64,000 bases of DNA. It comes from JAEVLT01 sp044598425. GTDB lineage: Bacteria; Bacillota; Bacilli; Bacillales; Cytobacillaceae. Each line of letters begins with the position of its first letter. Positions within the stretch are counted from its first letter, which is position 1. Below are positions 25,966 to 34,968 of the stretch, piece by piece. A program made the translations under genes and the position numbers. Where the stretch lies: NCBI GenBank assembly GCA_044598425.1, contig CP172536.1:1674001-1738000 (forward strand), given 5' to 3'. The notes under the pieces were generated by a model. That model was not told where the DNA came from and searched no databases. It saw only the letters and a list, made by a program, of their open reading frames with translations.

Positions 25966-27276
25966 ATGATGTTGGAGAAAGTAGTCAAGTTTCTTAGTTT
26001 ACTGGCATTATCGGCCCTTCTCGTTTTTTCGTTTGGGTTCTCCGCTCATGCAAGTGAACCAAATGTTGATTTTATAGATGTCTCCCACCATAATAATGAA
26101 ACAGGTTTACCGCTTGCTTTCTATCAAACAATTAAAGAGGCCGGCGTCAATGCGGTTGTCATTAAAGTGAGCGAGGATCGTTATTTTGTAGATCCTGCCG
26201 CTTCTGTCAATATCGCTAATGCAAAACAAGCTGGAATGATTGCTCACGCCTATCATTATGCGCGGTATACGAGCAATGAAATTGCAAAAGCAGAAGCCCA
26301 ATGGTTTGACAAAAAATTAAATTTAGTAGGATTCGACAAAAATAAAGACGGTTATGTTGTCGTGGATATTGAAGCTGCGAATCTAGCAAATGACCCAGCA
26401 AAATTAACCGAATACACCAATACGTTTATTCAGGAAATGAGAAGACTAGGTTATACGAAGGTTGATATATACAGTGGCTCCAATTTTTATAATACCCGTT
26501 TGCTGCCGCATTCGTTATTGATTGATAAGCCTTGGCTTGCTGCGTATCCTATTAATCCGGAAAAAGGCAAGCCCACAGCGTTTTTTTCAAATGGGGTCGG
26601 GGCATGGCAATGGGCTTCGGATTACCGCTTTAACGGCTTAGCATCCTATGGGAATTTTGATGTTTCAGAAGATTATGCAGGAAAGTATACAAACCAGGTC
26701 AGATCCTCTTCTGTTGTTGTGAAAAAAATCGAGACCGTCTCGCTCGTTGATTATATGAAGTCAAAAGGTTTAAATGCAGCTTTTAGCAACCGAGCCGTGC
26801 TGGCTGAAGAGTATGGTATACCCAACTATACTGGAACCTCCGCTCAAAACCTTGCGTTGTTATCCAAGCTTAAAAGCGGGATGAAACCGGCTCAAGTCAA
26901 TTTCGAAAACAGTCAGCTAAAGCCGTTAGCTGCACCTCCTGCACCTCCTGTGACCGTCTTGACAACGTACCGAGTCAAGTGGGGGGATACGTTAAGTGGA
27001 ATTGCGAATAAATTTCACATATCTGTCAACTATTTAGCCTCCGTCAACAACATTCGCAATAAAAACTTTATCCGAGCCGGGCAAGTGTTAAAAGTTGCTT
27101 CTGGAACAACTGTTTCCCGTCCTTCGGCAGCGCCGGTTTATCACCTGGTCCTTAGAGGCGATACCGTTTCAGAGTTAGCGCTCCAATACCGCTCGTCGAT
27201 TGCACAAATCAAAGCCTGGAACCATCTAAATGCAAAATATACAATCTACATTGGACAAAAATTGCGTGTAAAATAA
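25966..27276 (+). CDS. Secreted GH25 lysozyme-type protein with two LysM repeats
   Basis: A 436-residue secreted protein. Residues 1-30 form a signal peptide ending A-H-A. Residues about 35-245 are a GH25 muramidase domain, with D-V-S-H-H-N and the D-I-E catalytic motif near 130. About 255-315 is a short module starting S-L-V-D-Y-M-K-S-K-G, as seen in some endolysins. Two LysM repeats follow at about 332-375 and 392-435 (Y-x-V/L-x-x-G-D-T-x-S). It should bind and cut peptidoglycan. Start ATG 25966 follows AAAAGGAGTGA. It is monocistronic and close to the riboflavin leader but unrelated. Confidence 0.87.
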   Translation: MMLEKVVKFLSLLALSALLVFSFGFSAHASEPNVDFIDVSHHNNETGLPLAFYQTIKEAGVNAVVIKVSEDRYFVDPAASVNIANAKQAGMIAHAYHYARYTSNEIAKAEAQWFDKKLNLVGFDKNKDGYVVVDIEAANLANDPAKLTEYTNTFIQEMRRLGYTKVDIYSGSNFYNTRLLPHSLLIDKPWLAAYPINPEKGKPTAFFSNGVGAWQWASDYRFNGLASYGNFDVSEDYAGKYTNQVRSSSVVVKKIETVSLVDYMKSKGLNAAFSNRAVLAEEYGIPNYTGTSAQNLALLSKLKSGMKPAQVNFENSQLKPLAAPPAPPVTVLTTYRVKWGDTLSGIANKFHISVNYLASVNNIRNKNFIRAGQVLKVASGTTVSRPSAAPVYHLVLRGDTVSELALQYRSSIAQIKAWNHLNAKYTIYIGQKLRVK

Positions 27277-27362
27277 AGATTTTCTATTTGCATCCTTAAT
27301 TGTTCTGCTGTAAGATGAAACCAACAAGTAAATAATCATGACTATATCATTAGCGATATGGT

Positions 27363-27504
27363 TTCCTTCGGGGTCAGGTGAAATTCCGAACCGGCGGTGA
27401 TGAAGCAGCAGCTTCTTAGTCCGTGACCCGGTTAATCTTGTGGTTAAACGGTGGATCTGGTGAAACTCCAGGGCCGACAGTTAAAGTCTGGATGGGAGAA
27501 GGAA
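27363..27504 (+). ncRNA. FMN (RFN) riboswitch
   Basis: The RFN element is clear: TTCCTTCGGGG at the 5' side, GGTGAAATTCCGAACCGGCGGT, the central GTGACCCGGTTAA and GGATCTGGTGAAACTCC region, and CCGACAGT...AGTCTGGATGGGAGAAGGAA at the 3' side. It precedes ribD-ribE-ribBA-ribH and a terminator hairpin, so FMN binding should stop transcription. Confidence 0.96.
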
Positions 27505-27579
27505 AAAAGGAACGGTTTATGAATGGGCAAAAAATGCCTATTTATAAGCCCTAGTTTGTTACTGTCTTTTTAAAGAACC

Positions 27580-27618
27580 CTGAAGCGTACTGTTAGCTTC
27601 AGGGTCTTTTCTTTTCCA
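27580..27618 (+). terminator. Riboswitch-controlled terminator of the rib leader
   Basis: CCCTGAAGC pairs with GCTTCAGGG across 9 bases, followed by a T-rich tract, between the RFN aptamer and ribD. Confidence 0.88.
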
Positions 27619-27650
27619 TAAAATCTGTTTTTTAAACTGGGGTGAGAAAA

Positions 27651-28751
27651 TTGAATGACGCGGATTATATGAGTTTGGCGATCAATTTAGCAAGGGCAAC
27701 GACAGGTCAAACCTCGCCAAACCCTGTAGTGGGCGCTGTGGTTGTCAAGAACCATCAAATTGTTGGAATGGGGGCACATTTAAAAGCGGGTGAACCGCAT
27801 GCGGAAGTTCACGCTATCCAAATGGCCGGAGAAAAAGCAAACGGGGCAACACTATATGTAACGTTAGAACCGTGCAGCCACTTTGGCAAGACGCCGCCTT
27901 GTTCAAATTTGGTGATTTCGGCAGGGATTAAAAAGGTATTTGTAGCGACAACCGACCCCAATCCACAAGTTGCCGGAACTGGAATTAAACGCATGCGCCA
28001 TGCTGGTATTGAAGTAGAAATCGGTTTATTGGAAAAGGAAGCCCGGGAACTAAATAAAGTATTTTTCTATCATATTCAAACAGGCCTTCCGTATGTCACG
28101 TTAAAATCCGCTGCCAGTTTGGATGGAAAAACAGCAACCGTCACAGGTGAAAGCAAGTGGATTACCGGAGAAGCAGCAAGAGCGGACGTCCATCAGCTTC
28201 GGCACGAGCACGATGCCATTTTGGTAGGCGTCAACACGGTTTTAAAGGACGATCCAAGCTTAACAACAAGGCTCGCGGACGGTGGAAAAAATCCGATTCG
28301 CGTGGTCCTTGATACGAACTTGCGAATGCCGCTAAATGCGAAAGTGATCCAAGATCGACAAGCCCCGACATGGATTGTAACGGGAACAGATGTTTCAAAA
28401 GAGCGGCAACAGTTATTTGAACATGCTGGAATTAAACTAATTAAAATGCCGCAGCAGCAAATTTTAGTAAAAGAATTGCTGCCGGTTCTGGGCGAACTTG
28501 GAATTACCTCGCTCTTTGTTGAAGGCGGAGCTGAAGTGAATGGCAGTTTTCTTCAAGATGGTGCGTTTCAACAACTCATCGTTTACATAGGAGCAAAATT
28601 AATTGGCGGCCGGAATGCCCCTACTTCGTTTGCTGGTGAGGGAATCGCAACAATCGCGGATGCTATTCCTTTAAAAATAAAATCTGTGCAGATGATCGGT
28701 GGCGATATCAAAGTGGTAGCGGAACGAAATGATGAGAAAGAAGGTGAGTAA
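27651..28751 (+). CDS. ribD: Riboflavin biosynthesis deaminase/reductase
   Basis: A 366-residue bifunctional enzyme. Residues 1-145 are the deaminase with the zinc motif H-A-E-V-H and P-C-S-H-F-G-K-T-P-P-C; the remainder is the NADPH-dependent reductase with S-L-D-G-K-T-A-T and F-V-E-G-G-A-E-V. It converts the GTP cyclohydrolase product to the ribitylaminopyrimidine phosphate. I prefer TTG 27651 (GGGGTGA five bases upstream), because GTG 27642 lies inside that site. First gene of the rib operon. Confidence 0.94.
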   Translation: MNDADYMSLAINLARATTGQTSPNPVVGAVVVKNHQIVGMGAHLKAGEPHAEVHAIQMAGEKANGATLYVTLEPCSHFGKTPPCSNLVISAGIKKVFVATTDPNPQVAGTGIKRMRHAGIEVEIGLLEKEARELNKVFFYHIQTGLPYVTLKSAASLDGKTATVTGESKWITGEAARADVHQLRHEHDAILVGVNTVLKDDPSLTTRLADGGKNPIRVVLDTNLRMPLNAKVIQDRQAPTWIVTGTDVSKERQQLFEHAGIKLIKMPQQQILVKELLPVLGELGITSLFVEGGAEVNGSFLQDGAFQQLIVYIGAKLIGGRNAPTSFAGEGIATIADAIPLKIKSVQMIGGDIKVVAERNDEKEGE

Positions 28752-28753
28752 GA

Positions 28754-29410
28754 ATGTTTACTGGAATTATCGAAGAGATCGGGACTGTTGAAGGAGTCCA
28801 GCAATCTGGTGAATCCTTTGTTTTAACAATCAAGGCAAAGAAAGTGCTTGGGGATGTTCAGCTTGGAGACAGCATCGCGGTAAACGGTGTCTGCCTCACC
28901 GTGACCCGTTTTTCGAAAGATCAATTCAGTGTCGATGTGATGCCGGAAACGGTGAAGGCGACGAGTTTAAAAACGGTTAAAAGGGGATCACCTGTCAACC
29001 TTGAAAGAGCGATGGCAGCGGGAGGGCGCTTTGGCGGCCATTTTCTCTCCGGCCATGTGGACGGGATTGGAGTAATCAGTAGCAAAAAACCTTTTGAAAA
29101 TGCCGTCTATTATGAAATTGAGGCCGATCCTGGCCTATTAAAGCACATCATATTAAAAGGATCCATTGCTGTTGACGGTACAAGCCTAACGGTATTCGGC
29201 GTGACTGAAAACAGCTTTACGATTTCGCTCATCCCGCACACGATGAAAGAAACCATTCTTGGAACCAAAGGTCCAGGGGAAATTGTCAATCTTGAAACGG
29301 ATATGATCGGAAAATATGTCAGCCATTTTCTGTCGGGTCTGACAAACACAGTCGGAACAAGGAACACACGTATAACAGAGCAGTTTTTAGAAGAAAATGG
29401 ATTTAAATAA
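28754..29410 (+). CDS. ribE: Riboflavin synthase
   Basis: A 218-residue riboflavin synthase with the two-fold lumazine-binding repeat: M-F-T-G-I-I-E-E-I-G at the start, V-N-G-V-C-L-T-V in the first half and V-D-G-T-S-L-T-V in the second. It dismutates two 6,7-dimethyl-8-ribityllumazine molecules. The ATG is directly after the ribD stop, with GAAGGTGAG overlapping the end of ribD. Confidence 0.96.
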   Translation: MFTGIIEEIGTVEGVQQSGESFVLTIKAKKVLGDVQLGDSIAVNGVCLTVTRFSKDQFSVDVMPETVKATSLKTVKRGSPVNLERAMAAGGRFGGHFLSGHVDGIGVISSKKPFENAVYYEIEADPGLLKHIILKGSIAVDGTSLTVFGVTENSFTISLIPHTMKETILGTKGPGEIVNLETDMIGKYVSHFLSGLTNTVGTRNTRITEQFLEENGFK

Positions 29411-29425
29411 GGAGGTTGGATCGGG

Positions 29426-30619
29426 ATGTTTGATCAAGTTGAAGAGGCAATTGAAGAACTGAAAAATGGTAAAATTGTCATCGTTTGCGATGATGAAGAT
29501 CGAGAAAATGAAGGGGACTTTATCGCCCTTGCCGATTTTGCTACCCAAGAAGTGATTAATTTTATGGCGACAAATGGCAGAGGGCTCGTTTGTGTCCCGA
29601 TTGAAGAGGAACTGGCGGAAAAACTTGAATTGTCACCGATGGTTTCGAAAAATACCGACAATCACGAAACAGCTTTTACGGTGAGCATTGATTATCATAC
29701 AACAACGACGGGAATATCCGCTTTCGAACGTTCCTTAACCATTATGAAAATGCTTGATCCAACATCAAAACCTGCTGACTTTAGGCGTCCAGGCCATGTC
29801 TTTCCGCTTATCGCTAAAAAAGGCGGGGTACTAAGGCGGGCAGGCCACACAGAAGCGGCTGTAGATTTAGCCAGATTATCCGGCGGCAAGCCTGCTGGAG
29901 TCATTTGTGAAATTATGAATGAAGATGGCACGATGGCACGTGTCCCGCAATTGCGGAAAATTGCTGATCAATTCGGTCTTAAATTGATCACAATCAAGGA
30001 TTTGATTCAGTATCGCAGAAATCAGGAAAAACTTGTCCAGCGTGAAATCGAAGCCCAGCTGCCAACCGAATTTGGGAATTTTCGGGCCATCGGTTACACC
30101 AATATTGTCGATGAGAAAGAGCATATTGCCTTGGTTAAAGGTGAGATTGATTCGGAAAAGCCGATCTTGGTTCGGGTGCATTCGGAGTGTTTAACAGGTG
30201 ACGTTTTTGGCTCCTATCGCTGTGATTGCGGACCGCAGCTGCATGCCGCTTTAAACCAAATCGAGCAGGAAGGAAACGGCGTATTATTATACATGCGCCA
30301 AGAAGGACGGGGAATCGGCCTTTTAAACAAATTACGAGCTTATAAACTCCAGGAAGAAGGTTATGATACGGTCGAGGCCAATCATAAACTCGGTTTTGCC
30401 GCCGATTTGCGGGAATATGGGATTGGTGCGCAAATTTTAAAAGATTTAGGCATTAAAAAAATACGCTTGTTAACCAATAATCCTAGAAAAATTAAAGGGC
30501 TTAGCGGTTATGGACTAGAAGTAGTTGAACGGGTTCCAATTCAAGTGGAAGCAAGAAAAGAAAATGAAAAATATTTAAAAACAAAATATGACAAACTTGG
30601 ACACCTGCTTCATTTTTAA
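29426..30619 (+). CDS. ribBA: Bifunctional DHBP synthase / GTP cyclohydrolase II
   Basis: A 397-residue fusion. The N-terminal half (about 1-200) is 3,4-dihydroxy-2-butanone-4-phosphate synthase with D-D-E-D-R-E-N-E-G-D. The C-terminal half is GTP cyclohydrolase II with the zinc set C-L-T-G-D-V-F-G-S-Y-R-C-D-C-G and R-Q-E-G-R-G-I-G-L. It feeds both arms of riboflavin synthesis. The fused form and operon position are those of Bacillus. AAGGAGG precedes the start. Confidence 0.97.
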   Translation: MFDQVEEAIEELKNGKIVIVCDDEDRENEGDFIALADFATQEVINFMATNGRGLVCVPIEEELAEKLELSPMVSKNTDNHETAFTVSIDYHTTTTGISAFERSLTIMKMLDPTSKPADFRRPGHVFPLIAKKGGVLRRAGHTEAAVDLARLSGGKPAGVICEIMNEDGTMARVPQLRKIADQFGLKLITIKDLIQYRRNQEKLVQREIEAQLPTEFGNFRAIGYTNIVDEKEHIALVKGEIDSEKPILVRVHSECLTGDVFGSYRCDCGPQLHAALNQIEQEGNGVLLYMRQEGRGIGLLNKLRAYKLQEEGYDTVEANHKLGFAADLREYGIGAQILKDLGIKKIRLLTNNPRKIKGLSGYGLEVVERVPIQVEARKENEKYLKTKYDKLGHLLHF

Positions 30620-30655
30620 ATAAATTTTTCAATCTAGAAACTGGAGGAAACAAAC

Positions 30656-31126
30656 ATGGGAAATCTTTTTGAAGGAAATTTAGTTGGTACGGGATTAAAA
30701 ATCGGCATCGTAGTCGGTCGTTTTAATGAATTTATTACGAGCAAGTTATTGGGCGGGGCACAGGATGCGCTGAAAAGACATGGTGTCAATGAGGCCGATG
30801 TTGATGTGGCTTGGGTGCCTGGAGCGTTTGAAATTCCCCTTATTGCTCAAAAAATGGCTAATAGTAAAAAATATGATGCGGTTATTACACTGGGTACTGT
30901 TATTCGCGGGGCCACTCCGCATTTTGATTACGTTTGCAACGAAGCAGCAAAAGGTGTTTCTGCTGCTTCATTGAATAGCGGAATTCCGGTTATCTTTGGT
31001 GTGTTGACAACCGATTCCATCGAACAGGCAATTGAAAGAGCGGGCACAAAAGCCGGAAACAAAGGCTGGGATGCAGCAACAGCTGCGATCGAGATGGCGA
31101 ATTTGTCGAGAGCGATGGAACAATAA
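30656..31126 (+). CDS. ribH: 6,7-dimethyl-8-ribityllumazine synthase
   Basis: A 156-residue lumazine synthase, usual length. It has V-V-G-R-F-N-E-F-I, the W-V-P-G-A-F-E-I-P substrate loop and G-T-V-I-R-G-A-T-P-H-F-D-Y with the catalytic His. It condenses the two riboflavin precursors and usually forms icosahedral capsids around riboflavin synthase. Last gene of the operon; 36 bp separate it from ribBA, and GGAGG precedes its ATG. Confidence 0.96.
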   Translation: MGNLFEGNLVGTGLKIGIVVGRFNEFITSKLLGGAQDALKRHGVNEADVDVAWVPGAFEIPLIAQKMANSKKYDAVITLGTVIRGATPHFDYVCNEAAKGVSAASLNSGIPVIFGVLTTDSIEQAIERAGTKAGNKGWDAATAAIEMANLSRAMEQ

Positions 31127-31136
31127 GGAAAGCTAA

Positions 31137-31170
31137 CCGTCCGAGTCACGGGCGGCTGGGTTTTTTTTTG
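31137..31170 (+). terminator. Terminator of the rib operon
   Basis: CCGTCC pairs with GGGCGG (one G-U pair) and is followed by nine T, 10 bp after the ribH stop. Confidence 0.7.
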
Positions 31171-31224
31171 AAAAAATGCGCTTGTTGTCTAAAAAAAGTG
31201 TATAATGTGAGTGGCATAAAAAAA

Positions 31225-31412
31225 TGAAGATTGAAAACAGGTGCGAAAATCTTTTGAAGAGATTGTTAGCTTAATAGGGAAGTTTGGTCGAAAGCCAACG
31301 CGGTCCCGCCACTGTAAATGAGAGCAACCTATAACATGCCACTTTCAATCGATTGATGGGAAGGCATAGGAAGCGATGATCATGAGCCAGGAAACCTGCC
31401 TGTTTTGTTTGA
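31225..31412 (+). ncRNA. Cobalamin riboswitch
   Basis: The B12-box GCCACTG lies at 31308-31314 within CCCGCCACTGTAAATG. The aptamer start with AACAGGTGCGAAAATC (about 31235), the GGGAAGTTTGGTCGAAAGCC segment and the closing GAGCCAGGAAACCTGCCTG (31383-31401) are all in the right order. A TATAAT at 31201-31206 is the likely -10. It leads an operon of a surface protein, a lipoprotein and an ECF transporter. Confidence 0.93.
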
Positions 31413-31435
31413 TTGCACCAAAAGCCTACGCGGAT

Positions 31436-31517
31436 AGGAGGGTGTTAAGAGAAAAGCATTTTTTGAGCGCATCCTCTTAACTTACATAACACCTCCTCCT
31501 TTTGGGAGGATTTTTTT
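31436..31517 (+). promoter_or_regulatory. Expression platform: antiterminator and terminator
   Basis: GGAGGGTGTT followed by AAGAG (from 31437) can pair with CTCTTAA (31474-31480) and with ACACCTCC further on (about 31490). The alternative is the terminator stem TCCTCC/GGAGGA (31494-31510) with seven T. The two are mutually exclusive, so B12 binding can switch transcription. Confidence 0.65.
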
Positions 31518-31551
31518 ATGGGGATTTTTCGTTTATAAGGGGGAAAGGAAA

Positions 31552-33330
31552 TTGTCGAAGAAACATGTAAAAATATGGCTGACGTTTTTATTGGTATTTG
31601 GCCTCGTGATTGGAAGCATGCAAATACCTGCATTCGCCGCTTTAGCAACAAATCAAGGAACGGTAACGGTTATTGGTACAGACCCGGCAGCACCGCCTTC
31701 TGTTCCTGAAAAAACAGTGTCTTTCGGGCCGAATGATACGGCATTTAATGCGCTCGTCAATGCAGTGGGGGCAAGCAATGTTGGTTTTAATGACGATCCA
31801 ACTTACGGAAAGTATATTACATCGATCAATGGGGTTGCCTCAACAAATAGCATGTATTGGGCTTTTTATCTTAACGGAATTTCATCTCCTGTTGGAGTCG
31901 ACAGCTATCATGTTCAAAATGGGGATAAATTAACCTTTAAATATGTAGATTACCCCACAACGTTAAAAAGTGCTGCATCCTTAAAGGTAGTTGGAAAGGA
32001 TCAGAAAGTCCTTTATACATCTGCCTATGATATCAGTTTTTTGGACAATGCTACTGCCTTTCAACTTTTACAAGTAACATTAGGCAATGATAAAGTCGGT
32101 TATAGTGAGTCGAAATACGGAAAATTCATTACTTCCATTGACGGGGTCACTCCAACAGGAAGTGACTACTGGGCTTTTTATGTGAATGGAAAAAAGGCTG
32201 CAGTGGGGGCGGACAGCTATCATCTCCAGCCTGGTGACCAAATCAGCTTCCAGTATGAAACATGGCAGTCAGCGGATAATGGATCGAACAGCTCAACGGG
32301 ATCAAACAATTCCAGCGCGACGGCTCCCATTTCTAGCAGCGAGCTTCAAAATGCAATCGATCGTGCAGCAGAATATACGTTAAAAAATCAGGTAGGTGAG
32401 TGGGATGTGATTGCTTTAAAGCAGGCAGGAAAAACAATCCCAGCTTCTTATCTTGAAAATGTGACAAAACAAATTGCGGATAAGCAAGGAAAATTTTCAA
32501 GAATCACGGACGTCGAACGCTATATTCTTGGGATTTTGGCAGCTGGCGGTGATCCAACAAAAGTCAATGGCTACAATTTAGTTGAGTCCGTCTACTATGG
32601 GAATGTTTCAAAACAAGGATTAAATGGAGTTGCCTACGCCTTGATTGCCTTAGACAGCGCCCAATTCCCGGTACCTGAAACAGCTCAATGGACGAGAGAG
32701 AAATTGGTCAGTCTATTGCTGCAAAAACAAAATTCTGACGGCGGCTGGGCATGGGATGGAAGCACGATAAGCGATGTCGATTCAACGGCAATGCTGTTAT
32801 CGGCGCTTGCACCTTATAAAGACAGGGCAGATGTGAAAGCAAAGGTCGATGCGGCCGTTCGTTATCTTTCCCAGCAGTACCTTGGAGGAAAAATAAACAA
32901 TAGTTCCAGTGCAGCGCAAACAGTGATTGCTCTTTCTTCACTAGGTATCGACGCCAATGGTTCGCTTTTTGCCAAAGATGGCACGAGCATACTGAAGTAT
33001 TTGTTATCATTCCAGAATGCCGATGGCGGATTTGACTGGCAGGGCGGCGACAAAAGCGATTCTTTTTCAACATCGCAGCCTTTTGAAGCCCTTGTCGCCT
33101 ATCAGCTGATGGTAAATGGCAAAGGGTTGCTTTATCATTTGCCGTTGGCAGCCAATGGCCAAGCAATGGCTATTGCGCTTTCGACAAACAATACCCAAAC
33201 CCAAGGAAAGCAAGAGGGGTATTCTTTGCCAGATACAGCAAACAATTCGGCTAACCTTATTTTAATCGGTGTGGGCTTAATGCTGATCGGCGCGATTTAT
33301 TATATCGGCCGCTTACGAAAAAAATGGTAA
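31552..33330 (+). CDS. Surface-anchored B12-uptake candidate: DUF4430 x2 plus alpha/alpha toroid
   Basis: A 592-residue protein: signal peptide (1-30, A-F-A-A); two DUF4430 (transcobalamin C-terminal-like) domains at about 35-135 and 140-240, each with W-A-F-Y-L/V-N-G; a Ser/Asn-rich linker; an alpha/alpha toroid of prenyltransferase/cobalamin-binding type (about 265-535), with Q-N-S-D-G-G-W-A-W and Q-N-A-D-G-G-F-D-W repeats; then L-P-D-T-A, a membrane helix and a basic tail, i.e. a sortase signal of class D type. Intrinsic factor and transcobalamin are built from the same two domain types in the opposite order. Inferred: it binds B12 at the wall. Start is TTG 31552 after GGAAAGGAAA. Confidence 0.75.
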   Translation: MSKKHVKIWLTFLLVFGLVIGSMQIPAFAALATNQGTVTVIGTDPAAPPSVPEKTVSFGPNDTAFNALVNAVGASNVGFNDDPTYGKYITSINGVASTNSMYWAFYLNGISSPVGVDSYHVQNGDKLTFKYVDYPTTLKSAASLKVVGKDQKVLYTSAYDISFLDNATAFQLLQVTLGNDKVGYSESKYGKFITSIDGVTPTGSDYWAFYVNGKKAAVGADSYHLQPGDQISFQYETWQSADNGSNSSTGSNNSSATAPISSSELQNAIDRAAEYTLKNQVGEWDVIALKQAGKTIPASYLENVTKQIADKQGKFSRITDVERYILGILAAGGDPTKVNGYNLVESVYYGNVSKQGLNGVAYALIALDSAQFPVPETAQWTREKLVSLLLQKQNSDGGWAWDGSTISDVDSTAMLLSALAPYKDRADVKAKVDAAVRYLSQQYLGGKINNSSSAAQTVIALSSLGIDANGSLFAKDGTSILKYLLSFQNADGGFDWQGGDKSDSFSTSQPFEALVAYQLMVNGKGLLYHLPLAANGQAMAIALSTNNTQTQGKQEGYSLPDTANNSANLILIGVGLMLIGAIYYIGRLRKKW

Positions 33331-33346
33331 AAAGGAGGTTTCTAGG

Positions 33347-34072
33347 TTGCCGCGGTCTTATAAAAAAATAACTTTCTTCATTATATTTGTTCTACTTCTG
33401 AGTCTAATCGGATGCAGTTCATCGGCCGCCGTTAAGGAAACCAATCAAAAAGCAGGCGCAACAGCAACACAAAAAGTTGATGACAACAAAGTGACGAAAA
33501 AAGCCGAGTACGGGCAAGGGACAGAGAAGGCAGGCAGCAATACTTCCGCCCCAACACCAAGTGAACAGTCAAGAAGTAATACGAGCAATACGGCGGCTCC
33601 CAAGCCAGCTGAACAGCCGATTGCTTCTGCCAATTCGAGCACTACAAAAGCACCAGCTGTCACAGTGAAAACGTCTGGATCCAGCACGGTTGCCCCAGCG
33701 GCGAATCCGCCTGCGGCTGCCCCTGTTAAATCGGCAGCAGCCGCACCAGCTCCAGCTCCAGCGAAAACTGTTACTTTCTCGATCGTCGGACCGAAGGAAG
33801 ATCACAGTGCCGACCGGGCTCCTTCTCCTGTGAACATTAAGGATGGCGATACAATTCTTGATGTGTTGCTTACAGCAGTTGGAAAAGGAAACGTGGATTA
33901 TAGCGGCAGCGGTGCCTCGGCGTACGTTTCGGGGATTATGAACATTTACGAGTTTGATTACGGGGCAAAAAGCGGCTGGACCTTTAAATTAAATGGGGTT
34001 GGCATTCCGAAAAGCGCCGGTGTTATTTCCGTCAAAAACGGCGATCGAATTGAATGCATTTATGTTGAATAA
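33347..34072 (+). CDS. DUF4430 lipoprotein
   Basis: A 241-residue lipoprotein. The signal ends L-S-L-I-G-C (Cys near 25). A long low-complexity spacer rich in Ala, Pro, Thr, Ser and Lys (30-145) is followed by one DUF4430 domain (about 145-241) with G-D-T-I-L-D-V-L-L, G-W-T-F-K-L-N-G and V-K-N-G-D-R-I. The spacer would let the domain reach out from the membrane. It lies between the surface protein and the ECF transporter, so a role in passing B12 from wall to transporter is likely, but this is inference. Start TTG 33347 follows AAAGGAGG. Confidence 0.75.
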   Translation: MPRSYKKITFFIIFVLLLSLIGCSSSAAVKETNQKAGATATQKVDDNKVTKKAEYGQGTEKAGSNTSAPTPSEQSRSNTSNTAAPKPAEQPIASANSSTTKAPAVTVKTSGSSTVAPAANPPAAAPVKSAAAAPAPAPAKTVTFSIVGPKEDHSADRAPSPVNIKDGDTILDVLLTAVGKGNVDYSGSGASAYVSGIMNIYEFDYGAKSGWTFKLNGVGIPKSAGVISVKNGDRIECIYVE

Positions 34073-34089
34073 CGCAAGGAGACAGAGGC

Positions 34090-34968
34090 ATGATTGATCG
34101 ATTTGAACGATTACACCCGCTTATCACATTTCTTTATTTTGGTGGAGCATTAGCACTTTTCATTTTAATGCTCCATCCGCTTTTTTTAAGTGCCGCTTTT
34201 TTTCTCATTCTTTTGTTGCATCTATTAAAAGATCGCGGAAGAAGCCTCAACCAATGGCTTTTTTTTATGCTGACAAGCGGGTTGTTCCTCTTTCTCTTAA
34301 ACCCGCTTTTTAATGAACGGGGCAGGCATGTCCTGTTCGTCGTTTTTCAGCATCGCTTTACGTTGGAGGCTTTTGTTTATGGAGGGATGAGCGCCATTTC
34401 GGTCATGAGTGTAATCGCTCTATTTGTCTCGTATAATGAAGCAATGACGCCTAATAAACTATTATTTTTATTTTCGAAGTTCTTGCCGCAATTTGCCGTT
34501 TTGCTCATGCTAACACTGCGCTTTATTCCCTTAATGAAAAGGAGAGCAGAAGAAATCATCGCCATTCAATCAAGCAAAGGCATCATAGCAGCCCACGGTC
34601 CTCTTCGCAACAAACTGAAAACAGGAATGCTTTTTATCCAAGCATTGCTCGTCTATTCTTTGGAAGAAGCAATTCAAACAGCCGACTCTATGAAAGCAAG
34701 AGGATATGGACAAGGAAAACGCTCATCCTATGAGTATTTTTCTTTTAAAAAAACAGATTGGTTCGCAGGAATTTATCTCGCTGTCTTATTCATTGTCATC
34801 ACCTATGGCCGTCAAAACGGATATGGCTATCTAACCGTTTATCCGCTCCTTGAAGATTGGCGCCTAACGGGAAAGGACGCGGTCATCCTTGTTTTCGAAT
34901 GTTTATATATCAGTTTTCCGCTTGTTGTTCACATAGGAGGTTCGCTTCGATGGCGTATATTGAGTTAA
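34090..34968 (+). CDS. ECF transporter T component
   Basis: A 292-residue CbiQ/EcfT-family transmembrane subunit with about five hydrophobic segments and the coupling-helix motif A-D-S-M-K-A-R-G-Y-G near residue 205 (consensus A-x-x-x-R-G), which contacts the ATPases. The T component links ATP hydrolysis to the substrate-binding S component. Here it is dedicated, within an operon led by a B12 riboswitch, so this is likely a group I ECF system for a cobalamin-related substrate. AAGGAG precedes the ATG, and it overlaps the ATPase gene by 19 bp. Confidence 0.87.
   Translation: MIDRFERLHPLITFLYFGGALALFILMLHPLFLSAAFFLILLLHLLKDRGRSLNQWLFFMLTSGLFLFLLNPLFNERGRHVLFVVFQHRFTLEAFVYGGMSAISVMSVIALFVSYNEAMTPNKLLFLFSKFLPQFAVLLMLTLRFIPLMKRRAEEIIAIQSSKGIIAAHGPLRNKLKTGMLFIQALLVYSLEEAIQTADSMKARGYGQGKRSSYEYFSFKKTDWFAGIYLAVLFIVITYGRQNGYGYLTVYPLLEDWRLTGKDAVILVFECLYISFPLVVHIGGSLRWRILS

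Noticed and set aside
32708..33166. 152-codon open frame antisense to the toroid domain of the surface protein
   Set aside because: It mirrors the codon pattern of the real gene, with low-complexity His, Leu and Arg content and no start signal.
34857..34949. N-terminal extension of the double ATPase
   Set aside because: It lies inside the T-component gene; ATG 34950 has a strong site and gives the normal ABC domain start.
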